Positions 55,110-63,126 of a DNA stretch of 64,000 bases are shown piece by piece (within the stretch, counting starts at the first letter, position 1; every line of letters begins with the position of its first letter). Where the stretch lies: NCBI RefSeq assembly GCF_004361815.1, contig NZ_SNWA01000001.1, positions 3,410,001 through 3,474,000 of the forward strand, in the 5' to 3' direction. This stretch comes from Paraburkholderia sp. BL10I2N1 (GTDB lineage: Bacteria > Pseudomonadota > Gammaproteobacteria > Burkholderiales > Burkholderiaceae). The notes under the pieces were generated by a model. The model made no database searches and was not told the DNA's origin. It worked only from the letters and a program-made list of their open reading frames with translations. Position numbers and translations under genes: made by a program.

Positions 55110-56381
55110 GTGCTTCACCAGATCATCGACCGCAGGCTGGCAGGCAAGAACAAGAGCATTGCAAACCGCGAACGCTTTCTGCGCCGCGTAAAGAACTATA
55201 TTCGCCGCGCCGTATCGGAAGCGGTGCGCGATCGCAGCATCAAGGATATCCAGAACAACCAGAGCATCACGATTCCGCGCAAGGACATCGCGGAACCGTC
55301 GTTCCGGCACGGCCCGGGCGGCAAGCGTGAGATGGTGCACCCTGGCAACTCGGACTACATCCGCGGCGACAAGATCCCGCGTCCCGGCGGCGGAGGCGGC
55401 GGTGGCGGCGGGAACAGCGCCAGCAACGAAGGCGAGGGCCAGGACGACTTCGTCTTCGAGCTGAGCCGCGAAGAATTCATGCAGTACTTCTTCGACGACC
55501 TCGAACTGCCGCGCCTCGTCAAGACCCATCTGCTTGCCGTGCCAACCTGGAAGAGCATCCGCGCGGGCTGGGCAGCGGAAGGCACGCCGAACAACATCGA
55601 CGTTGTGCGCTCATTGCGTAGCGCACTTGGCCGGCGCATCGCGCTCGGCTCACCGCTCGTGAACGAACTGCACGAGCTTGAAAAACAGCTCGAAGTGATG
55701 AAGGCCGACCCGGCCGACCGTCGCGAAGAGATCAAGGTGCTCGAAGAGGAAATCCATCATTTGCGCGGGCGCATCTGGCGCATCCCCTTCATCGATCCAT
55801 TCGACCTGCGTTACGTGAACCGCGTGAAGCAGCCGCAACCGTCCAGTCAGGCCGTGATGTTCTGCCTGATGGATGTGTCGGGCTCGATGGACGAGCAGCG
55901 CAAGGATCTCGCGAAGCGCTTCTTCATCCTGCTGTACCTGTTCCTGAAGCGCAACTATGAGAAGATCGAGGTGGTGTTCATCCGCCATCACACGCGTGCC
56001 GAGGAGGTCGATGAAGACACGTTCTTCCACTCGACGGAAAGCGGCGGCACGGTGGTGTCGAGCGCGCTCGAACTGATGACGAAGGTAATGGAGGAGCGGT
56101 ATTCGCCGACTGAATGGAACATTTACGGTGCACAGGCCTCGGACGGCGACAACTGGACGGACGATTCGCCGAAGTGCCGCAAGATGCTGTCAGATGACAT
56201 TCTGTCGAAGGTGCGCTATTTTGCGTACATTCAGGTGACGCCTGAAGAGCAGAACCTGTGGCTCGAATACGCGCAACTTGCGCTGACCGCGCCACATATG
56301 GCGATGAAGAAAGTAGAAACAGCGGCGGACATCTATCCGGTCTTCCGCGAACTGTTTGAAAAGCAGGTGGCGTCGTCATGA
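55110..56381 (+). CDS. yeaH: YeaH/YhbH family protein (DUF444, VWA-like)
   Basis: A 423-residue protein with GTG start preceded by GGGAG. The C-terminal half has a von Willebrand A-like fold with the metal-site motif DVSGSMDEQRKD. The middle contains a Gly-rich stretch (PGGGGGGGGGNSAS). It probably works with PrkA. Its stop overlaps the spoVR start by four bases. Confidence 0.92.
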   Translation: MLHQIIDRRLAGKNKSIANRERFLRRVKNYIRRAVSEAVRDRSIKDIQNNQSITIPRKDIAEPSFRHGPGGKREMVHPGNSDYIRGDKIPRPGGGGGGGGGNSASNEGEGQDDFVFELSREEFMQYFFDDLELPRLVKTHLLAVPTWKSIRAGWAAEGTPNNIDVVRSLRSALGRRIALGSPLVNELHELEKQLEVMKADPADRREEIKVLEEEIHHLRGRIWRIPFIDPFDLRYVNRVKQPQPSSQAVMFCLMDVSGSMDEQRKDLAKRFFILLYLFLKRNYEKIEVVFIRHHTRAEEVDEDTFFHSTESGGTVVSSALELMTKVMEERYSPTEWNIYGAQASDGDNWTDDSPKCRKMLSDDILSKVRYFAYIQVTPEEQNLWLEYAQLALTAPHMAMKKVETAADIYPVFRELFEKQVASS

Positions 56382-58078
56382 GCACCAAACATCTGCACAA
56401 TGAAGCGCGCGGCTACCAACCGGAACGCAGAAAGGGCGCGAAGGAGAAGGACGCCGGAAGCACCGGGCCATCCGGATCCATTGGGTCCAGTGAAAAGGCA
56501 GCCGCAGCACGAGGGCAAACCGAAGTGCCCATAACGGGGCAAAGGGAAGTCCGTATGAACGTTGCCGATAGACGGCCTCTGCCGTGCCCGTCCGACTGGA
56601 CCTTCGAACTGATCGAAGAATACGACACACACATATCCCATGTTGCAGAGCAATATGGGCTGGATGTCTATCCGATCCAGCTCGAGCTCATCAGTGCTGA
56701 GCAGATGATGGACGCGTATGCGTCCGTCGGCATGCCGGTCAATTACCGGCACTGGTCGTTCGGCAAGCATTTTCTCGCTACCGAAAAAAGCTATCGTCGC
56801 GGACAGATGGGGCTCGCATACGAGATCGTCATCAATTCGAACCCCTGCATCGCGTATCTGATGGAAGAGAACACGATGACGATGCAGGCGCTCGTCATTG
56901 CGCATGCCGCGTATGGGCATAACTCGTTCTTCAAGGGCAACTATCTGTTCAAGCTGTGGACGGATGCCCACGCGATCATCGACTACCTCGTCTACGCGAA
57001 GAACTACATTGCCGAGTGCGAAGAGCGGTTTGGTCTTGACCGGGTGGAGGAACTGCTCGATTCGTGCCATGCCTTGATGAACTACGGCGTGGACCGCTAC
57101 AAGCGGCCGCAGAAGCTGTCGCTCGCGAAGGAATCGGCTGCGCGCCGGGAGCGCGAGGCGTACCTGCAGTCACAAGTGAATGAACTGTGGCGCACGTTGC
57201 CGAACAAGAGGGAAGTGCTGCCGGAGGAACCCGAGGACCGGTATCCGCCTGAGCCGCAGGAGAACCTGCTGTATTTTGCGGAGAAGAATTCGCCGTTGCT
57301 GGAGCCCTGGGAGCGCGAGGTGATCCGCATCGTGCGCAAGGTAGGGCAGTATTTTTATCCGCAGCGGCAGACGCAGGTGATGAATGAAGGGTGGGCGACG
57401 TTCTGGCACTACACGTTGCTGAACACGCTCTACAACCAGGGCAAGCTTGAAGACGGCTTCATGATGGAGTTTCTCCATTCGCACAGTAACGTCGTCTATC
57501 AGCCGCCGGTGACGAAACCTTACTACAGCGGTATCAATCCGTATGCGCTCGGTTTTTCGATGATGAGCGACATCCGGCGGATCTGCGAAACGCCAACGGA
57601 AGAGGACCGGCAGTGGTTCCCGGAACTGGCGGGGAGCCCGTGGCTGGGCGCGTTGCACTATGCAATGCGCAATTTCAAGGACGAATCGTTTGTGGCGCAG
57701 TATCTGTCGCCTCATCTGATTCGTGAGATGCGGCTCTTTTCAGTCCTCGATGATGATATGCGGGACGCGCTTGAAGTTTCCGCCATTCATGACGACAGTG
57801 GCTATCGGTACGTGCGTCAGGCGCTTTCGCGGCAGTACGATATGCATCATCGGGAGCCGAACATTCAGGTGTGGTCGGTCAATACGCGAGGTGACCGGAG
57901 TCTTACGCTCCGGCATTTCATGAGTGATAACCGGCATCTCTCCGGTGACAGTGAAGAGGTTTTGAAGCATATGGCCAGACTCTGGCAGTTCGATGTTTAT
58001 CTCGAGAGTGTGGATGAGAATGGGACTGTCAGGAAGAGGTATGAGTGTCGGTATGTGCCGCCGATTGTTCGGGTTTGA
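56378..58078 (+). CDS. spoVR: SpoVR family protein
   Basis: A 566-residue protein of unknown biochemical role that accompanies prkA and yeaH. Family segments: SDWTFELIEEYDTHISHVAE, MNEGWATFWHYTLLNTLYNQ. The ATG that overlaps the yeaH stop adds about 60 residues of Gly/Ser/Lys-rich sequence before the conserved part; an internal ATG (MNVADRRPLP) preceded by AAGGGAAG would give the usual length of just over 500. Codons near the 3' end become rich in T and G at the third position. The stop is followed by the gene-end repeat also seen after potI. Confidence 0.9.
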   Translation: MSTKHLHNEARGYQPERRKGAKEKDAGSTGPSGSIGSSEKAAAARGQTEVPITGQREVRMNVADRRPLPCPSDWTFELIEEYDTHISHVAEQYGLDVYPIQLELISAEQMMDAYASVGMPVNYRHWSFGKHFLATEKSYRRGQMGLAYEIVINSNPCIAYLMEENTMTMQALVIAHAAYGHNSFFKGNYLFKLWTDAHAIIDYLVYAKNYIAECEERFGLDRVEELLDSCHALMNYGVDRYKRPQKLSLAKESAARREREAYLQSQVNELWRTLPNKREVLPEEPEDRYPPEPQENLLYFAEKNSPLLEPWEREVIRIVRKVGQYFYPQRQTQVMNEGWATFWHYTLLNTLYNQGKLEDGFMMEFLHSHSNVVYQPPVTKPYYSGINPYALGFSMMSDIRRICETPTEEDRQWFPELAGSPWLGALHYAMRNFKDESFVAQYLSPHLIREMRLFSVLDDDMRDALEVSAIHDDSGYRYVRQALSRQYDMHHREPNIQVWSVNTRGDRSLTLRHFMSDNRHLSGDSEEVLKHMARLWQFDVYLESVDENGTVRKRYECRYVPPIVRV

Positions 58079-58085
58079 GTTTCCC

Positions 58086-58101
58086 GGTTCTGGTTTTTTG
58101 G
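58086..58101 (+). repeat. Gene-end repeat GGTTCTGGTTTTTTGG, copy 2
   Basis: Identical to the 16 bases after potI. Here it leads into CCTTTGGCTTTTGTCTG and then a CGCCCC-type palindrome split by the insertion sequence. I recall this order of elements as a common Burkholderia intergenic repeat. Confidence 0.6.
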
Positions 58102-58148
58102 CCTTTGGCTTTTGTCTGATTTGTTAGTCGTTTAGTAGTGTCGCCCCT

Positions 58149-58157
58149 GTCCGGGGC
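58149..58157 (+). repeat. Left target-site duplication of the insertion sequence
   Basis: GTCCGGGGC, nine bases, identical to the nine bases directly after the right end of the element. Nine-base duplications are typical of IS50/IS4-type transposition. Confidence 0.9.
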
Positions 58158-59659
58158 CTCAGGATTGCCCACATCTTTTCGCTGAATCGCGCTTGTAAAC
58201 TGAGTCAGGCGATGTTAACTTGCGTGTATTGCCTGTAAAACGACACGCCGTTGCCTTCCATAGACGATAACGCTGACTGGGCCGATACCGAATTCGGTGC
58301 GGCCAATCTGGGCGATGCCCGTTTGACGAGCCGACTGGTCGCGCTGGCGCGACGGTTGGCAAGTAGTCCTGATTGCCCATTCCCGCGCTCGCTCAATGCC
58401 GCCGAGCTCAAGGCAGCCTATCGTTTTTTCGACAACGAACAGGTCGATACGGATGGCGTACTTGCTCCGCACATTGAACAGACCCTGCGGCGCATGACCC
58501 GCATACCGGTCGTGCTTGCGGTGCAGGACACGACCGAATTCAACCTGAGCCACCTCAAAGCGACCGAAGGACTGGGCTACGGCACGGGCAACGCTTCGCG
58601 CGGCTTCATGCTGCACAGCCTGCTGGCCGTCACGCCAGAAGGTTTGCCGCTGGGTGTGCTGGGTATGAAGACCTGGGTGCGACCCGACGCGCAATTAGGC
58701 AAGAAGCAGCAGAGAAAGCACCTTCCGGTTGCAGACAAGGAGAGCGTCAAGTGGCTCGAAGGCATCGCGCATCTGGGCGCCCTCAAGGCACGCTGTCCCG
58801 AGACCCTGGTGATTGGAATCGGTGACCGGGAAAGCGACCTCTACGAAGTGTTCACGGCCGAGCGTCCGCGAGGCGTTGAGTGGCTGATCCGAGCCAAGTC
58901 GGATCGCAAGACCGTCAACCCCGAGCACTCCCTCTGGGAGGCCGTTGCCGCGACCGCCCCGCTGGGCGAAACGGAGTTACAGGTCCCGCCAGTGGGTAAT
59001 CAACCCAGGCGCGTCGCCCGTCTGACACTGCGGTGTACGCCAGTGCGACTGAGGCCTCCGCAACGGCCTTCATCCCGGCTCGCCGAGGTCACAGTCTATG
59101 CGATCCACGCCCTTGAAACCACGCCGCCGGCGGACATCGAGCCGCTCGAATGGATGCTGCTCAGTTCCGTGCCGACGATCACGTTTGAGGACACCCTTGA
59201 ACGACTCGGCTGGTATGCCCGCCGATGGACGATTGAGTCGTGGCACCGCGTACTGAAGAGTGGCTGCAGCATTGAAAAGCGTCAGTTCGGCAACCTTGAG
59301 CGGTTCGTACGGTCGACCGCGCTATTTGCGGTGATCAGCTGGCGCATCATGTACGCGACGTTGCTGGGTCGTGCCGATCCGGACCTGTCGTGCGAAGTCC
59401 TTCTGCAACCAGACGAATGGCGCGCGCTTCATAGCCGCACCCATCGCACGTCAAAACCACCGACTGCAATACCTTCACTCGGTGAGGTCGTGCTGTGGAT
59501 TGCAAAACTCGGTGGGTACCTGAACCGCAAGCATGACCACCCACCCGGTCCCACCGTCATGTGGCGTGGATTTCTCGTCCTGCACGAGATCACCGAGATG
59601 TATCGCATCTTCAGGCAAGACGAATAAGTTGGCTCACGAAAAATGTGGGTGATCCTGAG
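58158..59659 (+). mobile_element. Intact IS4-family insertion sequence, 1,502 bases
   Basis: Bounded by imperfect inverted repeats: left CTCAGGATTGCCCACAT, right (complement) CTCAGGATCACCCACAT, 15 of 17 matching. A perfect nine-base target duplication flanks it, so the insertion is recent and the element is complete. Joining the flanks rebuilds CGCCCCTGTCCGGGGCG, a hairpin, so the element landed in the loop and right arm of a palindromic repeat downstream of spoVR. It contains one transposase gene. Confidence 0.92.
58251..59627 (+). CDS. IS4-family transposase (IS50-like group)
   Basis: DDE transposase of 458 residues. The first Asp is in LAVQDTTEFNL, the second in IGDRESDLYEVF, and the Y-(2)-R-(3)-E-(6)-K signature of the IS4 family is complete in YARRWTIESWHRVLK. 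The start is a TTG (PSIDDNADWADTEFG follows); a start further upstream in the left end cannot be excluded. The frame is intact, so the element may be active. Confidence 0.9.
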   Translation: MPSIDDNADWADTEFGAANLGDARLTSRLVALARRLASSPDCPFPRSLNAAELKAAYRFFDNEQVDTDGVLAPHIEQTLRRMTRIPVVLAVQDTTEFNLSHLKATEGLGYGTGNASRGFMLHSLLAVTPEGLPLGVLGMKTWVRPDAQLGKKQQRKHLPVADKESVKWLEGIAHLGALKARCPETLVIGIGDRESDLYEVFTAERPRGVEWLIRAKSDRKTVNPEHSLWEAVAATAPLGETELQVPPVGNQPRRVARLTLRCTPVRLRPPQRPSSRLAEVTVYAIHALETTPPADIEPLEWMLLSSVPTITFEDTLERLGWYARRWTIESWHRVLKSGCSIEKRQFGNLERFVRSTALFAVISWRIMYATLLGRADPDLSCEVLLQPDEWRALHSRTHRTSKPPTAIPSLGEVVLWIAKLGGYLNRKHDHPPGPTVMWRGFLVLHEITEMYRIFRQDE

Positions 59660-59668
59660 GTCCGGGGC
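59660..59668 (+). repeat. Right target-site duplication of the insertion sequence
   Basis: GTCCGGGGC, identical to the nine bases before the left end. Confidence 0.9.
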
Positions 59669-59785
59669 GGGAGCTACTTTTCTTCGTCGTCACTGTCGAA
59701 CCGCAAGTCGCTGTCCTCGCCGCGGAGGCGCATATAGCTGCCATGGTCATATCTTGCACGGCAGCACCCGGATCGCATTGCTAGT

Positions 59786-61609
59786 CTAGAACTGCGCAAT
59801 GGCCTGGAAGCCGAGGGTCACACGCGCGGTCGGAAAGTTCGCTGGTTTGTAGACAGGCGTCCCGGCGAACAGGTCATAGGCGACTCCTGCAAAGCGCGCC
59901 GGCACACTGCCGCGAATCCCGATCACCGCGCCGGCCAGTTGCGTGCCGGCGAGGAAAGCTGCGTTCGGGCCGAACACGCGGCCGTAGTCAATGCCTGCGT
60001 ACACCGACTGTCCCGTCGAGCCGACCGGCAACTGAAACTCGTTGCGCCAGTAGAAGCCGCGCTCCGCCGCGAGCATCGTCTCGCCATCGAAGCCGCGCAC
60101 CGTGTAGCGGCTACCGATCGCCAGGTCATCAATGTAATTGAGCGTGGCGTTGGTGAACTGGCCGTGAACCGTAGTGACGTACCGCAGCGGCTGGCTCGCG
60201 ATCTGGAACGGCACCGACAGGTTCGCGTCGAGCACGGCCATGCGGAAGCGGTACGTCGGGCCGTTGAGGTAATAGTCCGGTGTTGCACCGAGTCCACCGA
60301 CGCCCTGGCGGTAGGCCAGGCCGCCGTCGAACTGCGATGCGCCGAAGTAATGACGATCGGTCAGTCCAGCCTCGATGACGGTGTTGTTGCGACGCTGCTG
60401 CGGAATCTCGGTATCTTCAATGAAGCTGTCACCGAAGCGCTTCGTCAGCCGGAACTGCACGCCGAGCACATCGTTCTGGCTGCGGCGAATCACGCGCTGC
60501 AGCTTGAAGTCGACCGTCTGCGCATGGCCGCTGGAGACGAACGTCTCGTTTACGCCGGCGATCTGCTGGTAGTAGGTGTTCGTGTTGGCCGATAGCGTGC
60601 CCGTCCAGTAGCCCCATGGAATCGAATAAGAGCCGTTCCAGCCGTGCGAGCCGAGGCGCTTGTCGCCGAATTCAAGGTCCTGGCTGACGCCGACGTTGAA
60701 GATGTCGTTCAGGCCCAGCGGGTTGTCGATACCGAAGCTCAGGTTGCCCTGCAGCTTGCCGGTGGCCCGCGTGCCGGAGTTGTCGACCGAGGCGACGACG
60801 GTCCGAGGTTTCGCGCGCTTCACGTCGAGCACCACGTCGCTTTCGCCTGGTACGTCGGTCGGCACGATCTGCATCGACACGTCCTGACTGCTGACACGCT
60901 TCATCTGTTCGAGTCCCTGTTCGAGATCGCGCAGGTTGAGCATGTCGCCACCACGGGCAGGGAAGGCGGACTTCCATGTGCCGCGAATTGTCGAACCATC
61001 AGCGGGATCGGCGAAGCGCAGGTCCCGAATGACGCCAGGCACCAGCGCGATCTTCAGCGTACCCGTTGACAGGTCCTGCTCAGGCAGAAGCACGCGTGTC
61101 GTGATGTAGCCCCGGCTCAGTATGGTCTGCTGCAGCCCCTTGACGATCACGTCGAGCCCCTGTTTGCCAACGCACGCCCCGGAGGAAGTCCCCTTGGGGG
61201 ACTGGCCCGCGTAGTGATCGAGCCACTCGCGGGCAAAGGCGAACCGGTCCTGCGGCAGCGCGGACGCACCCTGCGCACGCACCGCATCAGGCAACGTCGC
61301 GGGCACATCCAGCGCGAACGATTCGATACGAAAGCACGGCGTTTCGGCGGGCAGTTCGGGATGCGTCCCATCCTGCGGCGCCATGGAGCGCACGCGGGGC
61401 GCGTTCACCGTATTCTCGCGTTCCTGCGCATTGCGCTGCTGCTGCACCTGCTGGTTCTGCTCGGCGTTGGCGCGTGCCGCTGCTGCTGTGTCCGCGGGAG
61501 TCGGCGATTGCTGCGCAAGTGCAGTCGAATTGCCGAGTGCGAAAAGCGCGGCAGTCAACGGAAGAATGGACAGCGTCCTGCTTTCCTGGATTCGTTGTTG
61601 CTTTGTCAT
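59786..61609 (-). CDS. Two-partner secretion outer-membrane transporter (TpsB, ShlB/FhaC/HecB family)
   Basis: Outer-membrane barrel of 607 residues that exports a large TpsA exoprotein. Order: signal peptide ending about residue 33, Gln/Ala/Asn-rich linker, POTRA-type domain (ETPCFRIESFALDVPATLPD), second POTRA region, then a barrel with the conserved loop motif VRGFDGETMLAAERGFYWRN. The start ATG overlaps the upstream SMR-like gene's stop (ATGA). No tpsA gene is present; the insertion sequence and spoVR lie downstream. The exoprotein is either encoded elsewhere or on the unseen side. Confidence 0.88.
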   Translation of the reverse strand: MTKQQRIQESRTLSILPLTAALFALGNSTALAQQSPTPADTAAAARANAEQNQQVQQQRNAQERENTVNAPRVRSMAPQDGTHPELPAETPCFRIESFALDVPATLPDAVRAQGASALPQDRFAFAREWLDHYAGQSPKGTSSGACVGKQGLDVIVKGLQQTILSRGYITTRVLLPEQDLSTGTLKIALVPGVIRDLRFADPADGSTIRGTWKSAFPARGGDMLNLRDLEQGLEQMKRVSSQDVSMQIVPTDVPGESDVVLDVKRAKPRTVVASVDNSGTRATGKLQGNLSFGIDNPLGLNDIFNVGVSQDLEFGDKRLGSHGWNGSYSIPWGYWTGTLSANTNTYYQQIAGVNETFVSSGHAQTVDFKLQRVIRRSQNDVLGVQFRLTKRFGDSFIEDTEIPQQRRNNTVIEAGLTDRHYFGASQFDGGLAYRQGVGGLGATPDYYLNGPTYRFRMAVLDANLSVPFQIASQPLRYVTTVHGQFTNATLNYIDDLAIGSRYTVRGFDGETMLAAERGFYWRNEFQLPVGSTGQSVYAGIDYGRVFGPNAAFLAGTQLAGAVIGIRGSVPARFAGVAYDLFAGTPVYKPANFPTARVTLGFQAIAQF

Positions 61610-61944
61610 ACCTGCCTTGTAACCAACCACACACCACCAAGAATCACCGCTGCGCCGACCAACTGAGTCGGCTTCAAGACGTGCTCATGCAGCACCGTAA
61701 ACGTCAGTACGACGAGGATCGAGACAGCCACCATCAGCGGATACGCCACGCCCAGATTGGCCTTGCGCAACGCGAGCGCGTAGAGCACGAAGCCGACTCC
61801 ATAGGAGCCCAGCGCCGCAGCCCGGAACAGAATTGGCATCCATTCACCTGCTGATGCTGTGGCGGCCCGAAGCGCAGCAAGCCGCAAGAGAACGCTCGCC
61901 AGGCCGCTCAGTGTTCCGCTGGCAATCAACGTAATGAAGGACAT
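61606..61944 (-). CDS. SMR/EamA-like small membrane transporter (ArnE-like)
   Basis: A 112-residue, four-span membrane protein (GTLSGLASVLLRLAALRAAT; ANLGVAYPLMVAVSILVVLT; LVGAAVILGGVWLV). It resembles small multidrug resistance proteins and the ArnE/ArnF half-flippases for undecaprenyl-linked sugars. The conserved membrane Glu of EmrE in TM1 is not at the usual place (SGLASVLLRLA), which favours a flippase-like role. Start shares a base with the stop of the polytopic protein gene (TGATG) and its own stop overlaps tpsB, so translation is coupled on both sides. Confidence 0.75.
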   Translation of the reverse strand: MSFITLIASGTLSGLASVLLRLAALRAATASAGEWMPILFRAAALGSYGVGFVLYALALRKANLGVAYPLMVAVSILVVLTFTVLHEHVLKPTQLVGAAVILGGVWLVTRQV

Positions 61945-63110
61945 CAGGCATCCACACTCGAATTCACTCGTACCGCCGAATGTTTCCCCTCTGTTTCGGC
62001 GTGTGAAAAAATCTGTCCGAACTGGCGCGCGCCATTGAGCGCGATCAACACGATCGCCGGAAAGACAACGGAGAAATTGCGGGTCTCGTCGCGATAGCCA
62101 AAGAACGCAAACAGCACCAGCACCGGCAAGAAAGCCGCGAAGAAGTACCTCTGATAGCGCGCGCCGGATTCTCGCCATGCATGACGGAAGAACACGATCA
62201 GCGGCACGAGCATTAGCGGGTTCTGCAGGCTCGGTGTGAATACACCCTTCGCAATCAGGTTGTAAAAGCCAAAGTACGACTTCGGATTGATCCAGAAGCG
62301 CAGGTTATCCAGCACATGGAACTCGACGAGGCCGCCGGCGTTGTGCTCGTAGCCGCTCATGATGATGTGCCGGCTCAACGCACAGCCGACCAGCTGGATC
62401 ACGAGCCAGCCAATGCGCTTCGACACTGCAACGTCACGCCCGTGCAGGAAGAAGAGGGCCAGCGGCACAAGAAAGAACGTCTCCTTGTTGAACGAGAACA
62501 ACGCGACGAAGATCGTGCAGGCGATCATCCAGCGCTTGAGCAGGAAGTAGCATGCGCCGAATACGCCCAGCAGCTCGATGAAGTCATAGTAGTACCCGCC
62601 TTGCTGAAAAGTGAGCGGGTAGATAAGGCTGAAGCCGGCGACGAAGCCAACCGCCTGCCCGAACGTGAGGCCACGCATCCTTGCGAGCTTGTACACGAAC
62701 CACAATGCCATCACCGTCGACAGGATAACGACGAGATAGGCCAGGTGATAGGTGATGGCGACCACCGGCGTCCAGAATTCATCCGCAACGCTATGGAAAT
62801 AGCTGTTTCGTAGCGAGTCGTAGCGCGAGATCGATTTAAAGAGTTTGTTCTGTACGGCAGGACTCAGCTGCTCCGCCGCCCACTTCGCAGCTTTCGGAAA
62901 CGACGAACGGTAAACGTACGGCTTTGGTGCCGCACCGTCCATCATGCCGACAAGGCTGTAGCTGTGCGCGTAGTCGGTTTTCTGGTCGTCGCGGAAGCCC
63001 CATTTCAACAGCACACTGTTGGTGATGTTTCCGGCGCACACGAGCAGCAGGACGAATACGATCGAGAACCGGCAGAACGCCAGCATCCTGTTTCTGTTTT
63101 CTAATTTCAT
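61944..63110 (-). CDS. Polytopic membrane protein of unknown function (GT-C-like layout)
   Basis: A 388-residue inner-membrane protein with about nine to ten spans. After the first span comes a periplasmic loop of about 90 residues (YAHSYSLVGMMDGAAPKPYV and following) with aromatic and charged residues, then clustered spans. The large first loop and many spans resemble GT-C glycosyltransferases that use polyprenyl-linked sugars, but I cannot identify a catalytic motif with certainty. Its neighbours (prenyltransferase, flippase-like protein) fit that role. Confidence 0.65.
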   Translation of the reverse strand: MKLENRNRMLAFCRFSIVFVLLLVCAGNITNSVLLKWGFRDDQKTDYAHSYSLVGMMDGAAPKPYVYRSSFPKAAKWAAEQLSPAVQNKLFKSISRYDSLRNSYFHSVADEFWTPVVAITYHLAYLVVILSTVMALWFVYKLARMRGLTFGQAVGFVAGFSLIYPLTFQQGGYYYDFIELLGVFGACYFLLKRWMIACTIFVALFSFNKETFFLVPLALFFLHGRDVAVSKRIGWLVIQLVGCALSRHIIMSGYEHNAGGLVEFHVLDNLRFWINPKSYFGFYNLIAKGVFTPSLQNPLMLVPLIVFFRHAWRESGARYQRYFFAAFLPVLVLFAFFGYRDETRNFSVVFPAIVLIALNGARQFGQIFSHAETEGKHSAVRVNSSVDA

Positions 63111-63126
63111 TTTTTGCCGAAGTCTG

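Noticed and set aside
59669..59785. Start of a tpsA gene beyond the tpsB stop
   Set aside because: The short flank between the insertion sequence and tpsB holds no open frame with TPS-domain sequence, and the far side of the insertion is the spoVR gene end.
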